This document shows positions 6,101 through 13,789 of a stretch of 28,461 nt of DNA, piece after piece. Under the pieces are notes generated by a model, which was given only the letters and a program-made list of their open reading frames with translations, ran no database searches and was not told the origin of the DNA. Numbering within the stretch: the stretch's first letter is position 1; every line of letters starts with the position of its first letter. The position numbers and the translations under genes were made by a program. Source of the DNA: a virus. Location: IMG/VR virus record IMGVR_UViG_3300047548_000409, positions 1 to 28,461 of that record. One strand, written 5' to 3'.

Positions 6101-9051
6101 ACGATATTCAATTAGGCACCGTATACGGTAACGTAGTTGCACAGACAGTTGTTGTAAATGGTGTAGACTTTACAGGTCAGCAAGCATCACAGAATGCTTT
6201 CATCACACAAGTCAATCAGTATGCTGAATCGGCATATGCTACGGCCAACTCAGCACAAGCCAATACTATCTTTACACAAGGCGTTGATGCTACTCAAAAC
6301 ACACGCCTGAATAGTATCGAAACGGTCAATACGGATCAAAACACGGCTATCAGTATTATTCAAGGTACCGATGTTACTCAAAATGTCCGTCTGAATAGTA
6401 TTGAAACAATCAATAACGACCAAAATACAACAATCACTCAGGTCAACCAGTATGCTGCATCGGCTTACCAAACAGCCAATCAAACGAATCAGTATGCTCA
6501 GTCGGCATATGCTCATGCAAACAATGCCTATAACTATGCCAACACATCCATCAGTTACAATGATGGTGTCAATGCAACACAGAATACTCGTATTGGTGGT
6601 ATTGAAACGATTAATATTAACCAGAATACAGCAATCAGTATCATTCAAGGTACCGATGCAACACAGAATGTTCGGTTGAATTCAATTGAAACAGTCAACC
6701 AAGACCAAAATACAGCCATCAGCATTATACAAGGTGTTGATTTAACACAGAACACTCGTATTACTGAGGTGAATCAGTTTGCGGCTTCTGCTTATCAGAC
6801 TGCTAACGATACCAATACATATGCACAATCTGCCTATCTAACGGCAAATCAAACAAATCAATTTGCACAATCTGGATATAATCAGGCAAATACTGCTACA
6901 AATCTAGCACAATCTATTTTTCAAAGTTATCGAGCAAATACAATTGTTGTTGCTAATGCAACAGGTTATCTATCAAACAGTAATGCTACTTTCTTTGCTT
7001 CAAACAATAATATTATATTTTCTGATCCAGTAGGAGATATTGTATTTGGTAACGTTCTGTCGAAAAATACCAACTTCACCGATGCTGGTATCATATTTAG
7101 AGGCAATAGCACCACAAACGTAATTTCTGGATTATTTACAGAAGTTCGAGGAAACATTCTCTCTTATGGTATTAATACTGCTCAAATTGATAGAAACTTT
7201 GATTTCACCAAAGTAGGTGGTATATTCAGATTTGACACGAGACCAACTGGTGGTTTTGGAAACCAAACCGCTTTCGTTATTAAAAATCGTCAAGCCAATT
7301 CAAATACAGAATTAAATGCTTTTGTTATTGATTTAAGTAATAACAATACTTATTTGACACCTAGCAATGGTAACGTTTCGATTGGTTCTACAACATTACC
7401 AACTGCAAAGTTACAAGTATTTGCAAGCACAAGTAATGAAGTTGTCCGAATAACTCAAGCTGGTTCAGGTAATGGTTTAATCATTATCAGTAACACCGCT
7501 TCATTTTCGAATAGCACTGGTGCTTTACAAGTTTCTGGTGGTGCCGGCATTCGAGGTAATGTGTATGCTGATGCGTTGTTTGATGGTGATACAAGATTAT
7601 TATCTTACTTTGGTGGTATCGATTCAACACAAAATACACAGATTGCTGGTATTCAAGGCGTCGACTTAGCACAGAACTCAGCAATCAGTATTATTCAAGG
7701 TGTTGATGCCACACAAAACGTTCAGATTGCTGGTATACAAGGGATTGATGTTGCTCAAAACACTCGTATGTCAATCATTGAAGGTGTGGACGCTACACAG
7801 AATGTTCAAATCGCTGGCATACAAGGCGTTGATAATTCTCAGAACTCAGCAATACTCATTATACAAGGTGTAGACCTAACACAAAATGTGCAGATTGCTG
7901 GTATTCAAGGTGTCGATTTAGCACAGAACACACGCATTACAGAAGTCAATCAATATGCGGCTTCGGCTTATGCACAAGCAAATACCAATGCAAGCCAAAT
8001 TGCTGTAATACAAGGTGTTGATGTAACACAAAACAATAATATCATTGCCGTAAATTCTTATGCACAATCGGCATATGCACAAGCCAATACAGCCAATGCA
8101 AGAGCATTTAATACTGTATTGAAGTCTGGCGATACAATGACAGGTTCTTTGAACATTGCATCACCATTAACAGGCACAACAACATGGACGGCTGCACTTG
8201 GTGTCAATGGTTCAATCGCATCAAACAACAGTATGTATCTTGGTGGTACCGCTTATGTTGGTGTAGCAAACGGTGCAGTATTATTCCCTAATGCAATCAT
8301 TGAAGCGATTGGTAATAGTCAGACATATGCACAGATTGTTATGCAGAATAAGAATGCTAACGTCAATGCATCGTCTGACTTCGTAGCAACTGCCGATAAT
8401 GGTAATGATACAAGTACCTTTATCGACATGGGTATCAACTCATCGAACTATAATCAAGCAGGCTTTGAATTAACGGGACCAAATGATGGTTATCTGTATG
8501 TTTCAGGTAACACATTTACAGGTGGTGGTGCTCTTGTATTAAGCACAACCACACCTAAAGACATTATCTTCTCTCTTAATGGCCAAGGAGTTGGCTCAGA
8601 GATTGCTCGATTCCAATTCAATACTGGATTGGTATTAAAGAATCGTATTACCTTTGCCGATGCAACCACACAGAATACGGCTGCTGCACCTGCCAACTAT
8701 ACACAGTCAGCATTTAATACTGCGAATGGTGCCAATGGCATGGCGATTGGTGCATACAACACCGCCAACGGTGCCAATGGTATGGCCATCGGTGCCTATG
8801 GTCGAGCAAACTCTGCAATCAGTTTAGCACAGGCAGCATTCAATCGTGCCAATACAGAACCAGATTTAGCTGGCTGGAGACCAAATACAATATTGGTAGC
8901 CAACACAGCTGGCTTCCAGTCAAATAGTAACTCATCGATTATCGCTGCCAATAACACCATGTTTACTGGTGATGTATATGGTGGTACACTTTATAGTAAT
9001 GGCCAAGATGTCATAGGCACAAGTTTAGCTTTCGCAATTGCCTTGGGATAA
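3154..9051 (+). CDS. Giant 1965-residue tail fibre with 14-residue repeats
   Basis: The longest gene in the window. Residues 1-50 (IQILRSSTSVAPAELLEGQLAFSYRSGLLYIGS) resemble the Mtd_N-like N-terminal domain of phage receptor-binding proteins, probably the virion-attachment end. The rest alternates four blocks of 14-residue TQN- and NQYA-type repeats with globular modules. Two related modules contain DIG(F/I)...GI(L/V)RDA....(F) (about 3574-3720 and 5893-6054). Three copies of an NT(I/V)(L/V)VAN..G(Y/F).SNS module occur near 4735, 6936 and 8881. The C-terminal part (about 8120-9051) has a MTGSLNIASPLTG beta region and GANGMAIGAYNTANGANGMA repeats. Unlike its neighbours it carries no S74 chaperone, so folding may need another factor. 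The start overlaps the preceding stop. A long, shaft-like trimeric fibre is the most likely role; which T4 fibre it replaces is unknown. Confidence 0.85.
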   Translation: MSANTSNIQILRSSTSVAPAELLEGQLAFSYRSGLLYIGSNTDILTIGGNAIVSFAQSAFNQANTTTANLAANLAYIQSINNWQNTEISGVNSYAQTAFNKANTGGVFSGNSIFQQNLTVQQNLTVDGNLIINEDIWFNDTLVVLGANNITSDTFDIGFVSNYNDGTSNARTGILRDANTKEYYVFDGYTLPVTQNDNININDPSFNRANLQADYVKSNLISNTIVSDDAKITTLSVNGIDFTSSQATQNTRLNSIETVNQDQNTAIAIIQGTNLWQNTEIEAVNNYAHFIGSYANTTAVNLGYVNQYAASGYDLANTNAQNLIYLNQYAQSGYDTANSATANTIYTQGVDATQNTWIAANNELQAGINATQNTRLNSIETVNIDQNTAISIIQGTDATQNIRLNSIETINNDQNTRMSIIEGTDVTQNNWITSNVIYFQSVDDTQNAWISANQAYFQGVDNTQNTRLNSIETVNLNQNTAIAVIQGTDLWQNTQITYVNQYAQGAFNQVNTVFAISNTKANLFGYTANTVLVANSAGYVSNSPMFFTSGNNTLIIPGAISGGGANTTITAGAYVTTFDTTGAASFPGIVYIANTNIGAFANTIAANTIYTQGVDATQNTWIASNNALQAGINATQNTRLNSIETVNVDQNTAIAIIQGTDATQNIRLNSIETINADQNTRMSIIEGVDATQNIRLNSIETINNDQNTAIAIIQGTDATQNIRLNSIETINNDQNTRMSIIEGVDATQNIRLGSIETINTDQNTRMTLIEGVDATQNIRLGSIETINNDQNTRMSIIEGTDATQNVRLGSIETVNDSQNTRMSIIEGTDATQNIRLGSIETINNDQNTRMSIIEGVDLWQNNEITFVNQYAASAYDKANTGGVFTGNVTINQDLVVSGNVTFLGNVIAQGAQDLIINDPLIYLANNNLGNSVDIGIIGNIIESPTGYQHIGIVRDASTNQWKLFSNVVPEPTTTVDFTDAIWDDIQLGTVYGNVVAQTVVVNGVDFTGQQASQNAFITQVNQYAESAYATANSAQANTIFTQGVDATQNTRLNSIETVNTDQNTAISIIQGTDVTQNVRLNSIETINNDQNTTITQVNQYAASAYQTANQTNQYAQSAYAHANNAYNYANTSISYNDGVNATQNTRIGGIETININQNTAISIIQGTDATQNVRLNSIETVNQDQNTAISIIQGVDLTQNTRITEVNQFAASAYQTANDTNTYAQSAYLTANQTNQFAQSGYNQANTATNLAQSIFQSYRANTIVVANATGYLSNSNATFFASNNNIIFSDPVGDIVFGNVLSKNTNFTDAGIIFRGNSTTNVISGLFTEVRGNILSYGINTAQIDRNFDFTKVGGIFRFDTRPTGGFGNQTAFVIKNRQANSNTELNAFVIDLSNNNTYLTPSNGNVSIGSTTLPTAKLQVFASTSNEVVRITQAGSGNGLIIISNTASFSNSTGALQVSGGAGIRGNVYADALFDGDTRLLSYFGGIDSTQNTQIAGIQGVDLAQNSAISIIQGVDATQNVQIAGIQGIDVAQNTRMSIIEGVDATQNVQIAGIQGVDNSQNSAILIIQGVDLTQNVQIAGIQGVDLAQNTRITEVNQYAASAYAQANTNASQIAVIQGVDVTQNNNIIAVNSYAQSAYAQANTANARAFNTVLKSGDTMTGSLNIASPLTGTTTWTAALGVNGSIASNNSMYLGGTAYVGVANGAVLFPNAIIEAIGNSQTYAQIVMQNKNANVNASSDFVATADNGNDTSTFIDMGINSSNYNQAGFELTGPNDGYLYVSGNTFTGGGALVLSTTTPKDIIFSLNGQGVGSEIARFQFNTGLVLKNRITFADATTQNTAAAPANYTQSAFNTANGANGMAIGAYNTANGANGMAIGAYGRANSAISLAQAAFNRANTEPDLAGWRPNTILVANTAGFQSNSNSSIIAANNTMFTGDVYGGTLYSNGQDVIGTSLAFAIALG
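3889..4686 (+). repeat. Fibre repeat block 1 (mixed TQN and NQYA units)
   Basis: Units such as TQNTRLNSIETVNQ / DQNTAIAIIQGTN alternate with NQYAASGYDLANTN-type units, all 14 residues (42 bases) long. Two odd units contain NAWISANQAYFQ-like and TWIAANNELQAG-like sequences in the same register. The block starts and ends in WQN-containing units (LWQNTEIEAVNNYA and LWQNTQITYVNQYA). Confidence 0.8.
5056..5727 (+). repeat. Eight perfect-length tandem 84-bp / 28-residue repeats
   Basis: Eight consecutive units of exactly 28 codons, each of the form TQNIRLxSIETINx + DQNTRMSIIEGVDA, run from the Thr codon at 5056 to the Leu codon at 5725. Each unit is two related 14-residue halves. Neighbouring copies differ mostly at third codon positions and at a few residues (N/G at position 7, RM/AI at positions 19-20). 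Confidence 0.92.
6190..6921 (+). repeat. Fibre repeat block 3 (NQYA-rich)
   Basis: TQN-type units alternate with runs of NQYA(A/Q)SAYxxANxx units. The 14-residue period is maintained across both types (for example NQYAASAYQTANQT followed by NQYAQSAYAHANNA). Confidence 0.8.
7619..8118 (+). repeat. Fibre repeat block 4 (TQNVQIAGIQGVD variant)
   Basis: A distinct subfamily in which TQNVQIAGIQGVDL alternates with AQNSAISIIQGVDA or AQNTRMSIIEGVDA, ending with NQYA-type units. The 14-codon period is retained. Confidence 0.8.
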
Positions 9052-9055
9052 CAAA

Positions 9056-9063
9056 CATAAATA
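9056..9063 (+). promoter_or_regulatory. T4-type late promoter, CATAAATA
   Basis: CATAAATA sits in the 36-base gap between the giant fibre stop and the ATG at 9088, 32 bases before that start. It is the same octamer as at 2550. Confidence 0.65.
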
Positions 9064-9087
9064 TAGATTATTGAACGGAACAATTAA

Positions 9088-9426
9088 ATGCCAAATCTTT
9101 TTACAAACCGATTTAAACCTAGTATAGGAATCGCCAATACAACGGTGTATCAGGCACCTGCGGCCACACAGTCAACGGTGATTGGTTTATCCATTGCAAA
9201 TCGTACCACGGCCAATACAATTACCGTTTCAGCGTATGTGCTTGATTCTTCAAATTCATTCTCGGCCACCTATATTGTTCGAGATGCTACGGTACCCATC
9301 GGTGGTACATTGGTTGCTGTGGGTGGTGACCAGAAATTAGTATTGAAGGCTGCTGATTCAGTTCAGGTGACCTCATCGGTGAATGCTTCAGCAGATGCCA
9401 TACTTTCAGTCCTAGAAATCTCGTAG
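9088..9426 (+). CDS. Small conserved virion protein
   Basis: A 112-residue protein: MPNLFTNRFKPSIGIANTTVY..., followed by STVIGLSIANRTTANTITVSAYV and VPIGGTLVAVGGDQKLVLKAADSVQVTSS...SVLEIS. The pattern (short N-terminal 'LF.NRF.P.IG', central 'VIGLSIAN.T', then 'VP.G.L....GDQK.VL...D.I.V.SS') is one I recognise from small beta-rich structural proteins of T4-like aquatic phages. It may be a decoration or fibre-associated subunit, but no precise function is established here. The late motif at 9056 and a GGA-type ribosome site (9077-9079) precede it. The next gene starts seven bases after its stop, so the two are co-transcribed. Confidence 0.75.
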   Translation: MPNLFTNRFKPSIGIANTTVYQAPAATQSTVIGLSIANRTTANTITVSAYVLDSSNSFSATYIVRDATVPIGGTLVAVGGDQKLVLKAADSVQVTSSVNASADAILSVLEIS

Positions 9427-9433
9427 GTAAAAT

Positions 9434-11833
9434 ATGTCGATTTCAAAAATTACCGGTGCATCAATTGAGGACGGTTCGATAACCCTAGCCGACCTAGGCA
9501 TCACCACAATCGATTCAGGCACAGGTAATACTCTTACACTTCAAGCAAATTCTGCAACTGGTATCGTCATTGATACAAGTGGTAATACAGCCATTGCGAA
9601 CACATTAAGTTTCACAGGAACTGGTGCTCGTATTCGTGGTGATTTTAGTAATGGTACTGTTGTTAATCGAACTGCATTTCAAACTAGCACAACTAATGAT
9701 AACACATTTATTCCTGTTATTGGTAATGGTACTGGTGTTAGTAATGGAATAGAAATTTGCAATTCATCTGACGCTGGTAATGCTGGTATTTTACAAATGT
9801 CTAGTAGAACCACAGATACGAGAATTGCTGCAAATGCTCGTGGAGTAGGATCATTCCTACCTCTCACAATGTATACAGGCGGCAGCGAGCGCCTACGCAT
9901 TGATACTTCTGGTAATGTGGGTATTGGCACAAGCAGTCCTTCTTCATTGCTCAATGTGTCTGCATCAGATTCTACAGGAATAAATGTTAGATTTGATATA
10001 ACAAATACACAATCTGGTTCTTTACTTAGCTTTTTATCATCTGGTACAACTTTTTCAGCGGCTGGATGGCCAGCAATATCCGATGCAGGAATCATACGCT
10101 CGGGAGTATCTAGTAGCGGCGGTCTTGTGTTAACAACAGCGGGCTCAACAGCACCTATTATATTTTCACCAGAAAGCACAGAACGTATGCGCCTCGATGC
10201 AACTGGTCGATTGGGAATAGGAACCACTTCTCCATCTCAAAGGCTCCATGTAGCCGCTGGCACCATTCTTTCTTCAAACACAGCAGGAACAATTGCAACA
10301 GTATCGATAGCCGGTAACGGTTCTACTGTAGGTACTTCTGACTTTGCATTACAACAAGGCACAAGCTCTGAAGCGTATGTGTATAACCGTGCAAATAGTT
10401 TCTTGGTATTAGGAACAAATAACACGGAGAGGATGAGAATTAATGCTGCTGGTGATGTTGGTATACGGACTGCCAGTTTCTCAACATTAGCTTCATCTGG
10501 TCGTGGATTATTAGAAATAAATGGTACATCCGATTCTGCTATGGGTTTCAAAGCAGGAGATACTTTGTATGGATATCTTTATACATCTTCAACTGAATTT
10601 AGAATTGCTAATATAACAGCGAATCCTCTTATTTTTTATACCAATAACACAGAGCGTATGCGTATTGACTCTAGTGGTCGTGTTGGTATTGCTGCCACTT
10701 CAATGTCATATCACCTTGAGGTTGGAAACGGAACTGCCGACACTCGCTTTGTAGCTAATCCTAATAACGCTTATGCTATTGGTGTCAAAAACGGTGCTAA
10801 TAACATCGGTGGATGGATTGGATCTCCGTCTGGTGGTGTGTTGAGTTTTTCTGCCAATGATGGCACAGAGCGTATGCGTATCGACGCTAGTGGTAATTTA
10901 TTAATTGGTAGAACATCTCAATCGACGGGAGATTGGTTTGTTACTGCACAGGGTGGATATACCGCAACAAGCCAAGATAATTCTGTAAGGTCTCAACTAT
11001 TTGCTTGGACTGGTTTAGCTGGTACAGGAACTTTTACTAACCACGACTTTACATTCCGTACCAATAACACAGAGAAGATGCGGATTACCTCTGGTGGTAA
11101 TGTTGGTATTGGTACCAGCAGTCCCGATAACAATGCTGGATATATTGCACTCAGTATTACAGGTTCAACAGGTGGACAAATATATTGGAGATCCACAGGT
11201 TCTTCCGTTTCTGCTTATGCTGGTGCAGATAGTACCGGTGGTTATATTGCTACACTTTCGGATCACGCATTAATATTCAGAACCAATAATACAGAACGTG
11301 GTCGTTTTACCAACCAGGGCGCATTTATGGTTGGTACCAACATAGCTGTAAATAGCACAGACCTTGTTCACAAGATTGGTGATGTGGCCAGTGGTACCGC
11401 TTATGCTCGTTTGATGATGCAAGAGCGTGGCGGTAATTGGATTAGTTTTAATGATGGTGCTGGTACACACTATGGTACTATTGTTCGAAGCGGCTCTGGA
11501 GTTAGCTATGGCAGTAACTCTGACTATCGCTTAAAAGAAAACATTGTACCTATGACAGGTGCTTTAAATAAAGTTGCTCAGTTGAAACCATGCACATACA
11601 CATGGAAATCAACAGGTGAAGCTGGTCAAGGATTTATTGCTCATGAATTACAAGAAGTGATACCTGATGCGGTTTCAGGTGAAAAAGACGGTATTAATCC
11701 TGAAACGGATACACCTGCTTATCAAACAGTTGATACTTCATTTTTAGTTGCAACACTCACGGCTGCTATACAAGAACAGCAAGCCATTATCGAATCATTA
11801 AAATCCCGTATCGAAATTTTAGAACAGAAATAA
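9434..11833 (+). CDS. Tail fibre with NTERMRI repeats and S74 chaperone
   Basis: 799 residues. The N-terminus (ISKITGASIEDGSITLADLGI) is a typical fibre start. A region around 9600-9950 (LSFTGTGARIRGDFSNGTVVNR ... GVGSFLPLTMYTGGSERLRID) is paralogous to the start of the gene at 18913. The body contains at least six (N/T)TERMRI(D/N)xxGxVGI(G)T repeats, a frequent phage-fibre element. The C-terminus is a peptidase S74 chaperone: SDYRLKEN with Ser696 and Lys701, then KPCTYTWKSTG..GQGFIAHELQEVIPDAVSGEKDG and a terminal coiled coil (IQEQQAIIESLKSRIEILEQ). Cleavage before Ser696 would free about 104 residues. The start follows AGGTAAAATATG. It is a trimeric side or tail fibre by family knowledge; the receptor is unknown. 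Confidence 0.88.
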   Translation: MSISKITGASIEDGSITLADLGITTIDSGTGNTLTLQANSATGIVIDTSGNTAIANTLSFTGTGARIRGDFSNGTVVNRTAFQTSTTNDNTFIPVIGNGTGVSNGIEICNSSDAGNAGILQMSSRTTDTRIAANARGVGSFLPLTMYTGGSERLRIDTSGNVGIGTSSPSSLLNVSASDSTGINVRFDITNTQSGSLLSFLSSGTTFSAAGWPAISDAGIIRSGVSSSGGLVLTTAGSTAPIIFSPESTERMRLDATGRLGIGTTSPSQRLHVAAGTILSSNTAGTIATVSIAGNGSTVGTSDFALQQGTSSEAYVYNRANSFLVLGTNNTERMRINAAGDVGIRTASFSTLASSGRGLLEINGTSDSAMGFKAGDTLYGYLYTSSTEFRIANITANPLIFYTNNTERMRIDSSGRVGIAATSMSYHLEVGNGTADTRFVANPNNAYAIGVKNGANNIGGWIGSPSGGVLSFSANDGTERMRIDASGNLLIGRTSQSTGDWFVTAQGGYTATSQDNSVRSQLFAWTGLAGTGTFTNHDFTFRTNNTEKMRITSGGNVGIGTSSPDNNAGYIALSITGSTGGQIYWRSTGSSVSAYAGADSTGGYIATLSDHALIFRTNNTERGRFTNQGAFMVGTNIAVNSTDLVHKIGDVASGTAYARLMMQERGGNWISFNDGAGTHYGTIVRSGSGVSYGSNSDYRLKENIVPMTGALNKVAQLKPCTYTWKSTGEAGQGFIAHELQEVIPDAVSGEKDGINPETDTPAYQTVDTSFLVATLTAAIQEQQAIIESLKSRIEILEQK
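10649..10678 (+). repeat. Exact 30-bp direct repeat, copy 1
   Basis: Thirty bases encoding the TERMRIDSSG segment are identical to 21391-21420 in another fibre gene, including every synonymous position. Confidence 0.9.
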
Positions 11834-11836
11834 ACC

Positions 11837-13723
11837 ATGCCATTACAGCGTATCGCAAATTCAGATATTTCCCTCACAGGATCATTTTCGTTTCCTGTAA
11901 TCTCAGGTAATACTGTCATACAAGCCACAGATAATACCAATGCTGCTCTGCGAATCACACAGCTGGGCACAGGAAATGCTTTGGTGGTGGAAGATAGTGC
12001 AAATCCGGATAGCACACCGTTTGTGATAAATTCTGGTGGCCAAGTTACCGTTGGCCATACTTCTCAACCATTTTTTATCAGCGGTGTCGTTCCAAACTTT
12101 GGTGTCATTGGCACCACTAACACAGACGGTGGTTTTGTAAGCGCAAGATATTCAAATGATACATCTCCAGCATGGTTATTCTTAGGTAAAAGCAGGGGTT
12201 CAATAGGGTCGCAAGGATCGGTATCATCTGGTGATTCTATTGGTAATTTTGATTTTTCCGCTTCTGATGGAACTATTTTTGTTACTGCCGCAAGAATCCG
12301 TTCCGATGTAGATGGCACACCTGCAACAGGATCAATGCCAGGTCGTTTATCATTTCTTACTACTGCTAGCGGTTCTGCGGTTCCTACAGAGAGAATGAGG
12401 ATACGTAGTGATGGCAATATAAGTATTGGTGATGGTGGTAGTTCTGCTCAATCTTTTAGAGTTGCAAAAAATATTACAGGTGCAACATCTTATTTTTCGG
12501 TTGTTAATCAAGCCACCATTCAATCAGACGTAACATCTACTGCAACCTATTACTATAGTGGAGCAGGTACGGCAGCAACATCTTTTACTTTAGGTAGTTT
12601 ACGACATTATCAAGCAGACCAAAATACGCTTGGAGTTGGTTCTGCTGTTACAAATCAAATTGGTTTTTTAGCATCTAGCAGCTTAATTGGCGCAACCAAC
12701 AACTTCGGCTTTTACTCCGATATTGCTAGTGGAACAGGTCGTTGGAACTTTTACGCTAATGGAACTGCTAATAATTATTTTGCTGGTAATGTGGGTATTG
12801 GTACTAATAATCCTACCCAACAACTTACTGTTGGAGGCTCTGGAAACATTTTAGTTGCTGCTGGTGGCACTGTATTTTCTTCAGGTCGTTTATATATTCG
12901 TTCTGGCTCTGGCCAGCCTTTCGATTTTGGAGCAAACGACACCAATTCGTTAATGCAGTTAGCATCATCAGGTAGCCTAGGATTAGGTACTACTCCTAGT
13001 GCTTGGGGTGTCATAGCACCCGGACTTGATATTGGACCTTGTGGTGGTATGGGTAGCTTTACCAACCAGTTTGATATGCTGTATAACCTTTATTACGATG
13101 GCGGTCAATTTAGATATAAAACAACAAACACAGGTCTTTTATATCGGCAACTAGGAAGCGATGGTCATGTTTTTGAAACTTGTCCATCTGGTTCTGCTGG
13201 TGCGGTTGCTGGCTTTACAAGAAAAGCGTCAATAAACGATTTTGGTATAGGACTTGGAGCAGTAACTCCAACCTCTGGTATGGGCATCACATTTCCAGCA
13301 ACTCAAGACCCATCATCTAATGCTAATACGCTAGATGATTATGAGGAAGGGACTTGGACACCTACATTTACTGGCAGCGTATCAAATCCTACAGTTACTT
13401 ATGGCGACCGAGTCGGCAGATACACAAAAATTGGTAATTTGGTTACGGTGCAGTGTAGAATTGATGGAGTTTTCATTAGTGGTGGCAGTGGACAAATAAG
13501 AATTACAGGACTGCCTTTTACTAATGCATCTGACACACCGACTGCTTGTATCCCTATGCAACAAAGCACAGGAATTAATGGAAGATATAGTTGTGCGTAT
13601 CTAGACCCTTCAATTAACTATTTCACTATGTGGAATAATGACCCAAATAGCGGTTATTCAACACACAACTATCCTGTTGCAAGCACACTTTCATATATAT
13701 TCAACTTGTCTTATCGTGTTTAA
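11837..13723 (+). CDS. Tail fibre/adhesin with FPATQ-LDDYEEGTWTP C-terminal domain
   Basis: 628 residues, starting three bases after the previous stop. The N-terminus (MPLQRIANSDISLTGSFSFPVISG) resembles that of the gene at 22114. A segment ALRITQLGTGNALVVEDSAN..PFVINSGGQVTVG is a common fibre element. Middle residues about 210-320 (IQSDVTS...TNQIGFLA...GATNNFGFYSDIASG..RWNFYANGTANNYFAG) are clearly paralogous to the gene at 22114. From residue 486 the chain ends in the FPATQ....ANTLDDYEEGTWTPTFTGS...GRYTKIGNLVTVQCRI...ITGLPF domain, also found at the ends of the genes at 13790 and 18913; it is widespread in phage tail proteins and may be a trimeric tip. No S74 domain is present. Role as a receptor-binding fibre is likely; target unknown. 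Confidence 0.82.
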   Translation: MPLQRIANSDISLTGSFSFPVISGNTVIQATDNTNAALRITQLGTGNALVVEDSANPDSTPFVINSGGQVTVGHTSQPFFISGVVPNFGVIGTTNTDGGFVSARYSNDTSPAWLFLGKSRGSIGSQGSVSSGDSIGNFDFSASDGTIFVTAARIRSDVDGTPATGSMPGRLSFLTTASGSAVPTERMRIRSDGNISIGDGGSSAQSFRVAKNITGATSYFSVVNQATIQSDVTSTATYYYSGAGTAATSFTLGSLRHYQADQNTLGVGSAVTNQIGFLASSSLIGATNNFGFYSDIASGTGRWNFYANGTANNYFAGNVGIGTNNPTQQLTVGGSGNILVAAGGTVFSSGRLYIRSGSGQPFDFGANDTNSLMQLASSGSLGLGTTPSAWGVIAPGLDIGPCGGMGSFTNQFDMLYNLYYDGGQFRYKTTNTGLLYRQLGSDGHVFETCPSGSAGAVAGFTRKASINDFGIGLGAVTPTSGMGITFPATQDPSSNANTLDDYEEGTWTPTFTGSVSNPTVTYGDRVGRYTKIGNLVTVQCRIDGVFISGGSGQIRITGLPFTNASDTPTACIPMQQSTGINGRYSCAYLDPSINYFTMWNNDPNSGYSTHNYPVASTLSYIFNLSYRV

Positions 13724-13753
13724 ATAGACCGAATTACACTTCTATACTATGAA

Positions 13754-13761
13754 CCTAAATA
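13754..13761 (+). promoter_or_regulatory. Late promoter, CCTAAATA
   Basis: CCTAAATA lies 36 bases before the ATG at 13790 in a 66-base gap. The 13 bases ATGAACCTAAATA (13749-13761) recur exactly at 20109-20121 before the paralogous gene at 20149. Confidence 0.6.
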
Positions 13762-13789
13762 TTACTAAAATAAACTTAAAGAAATAACT

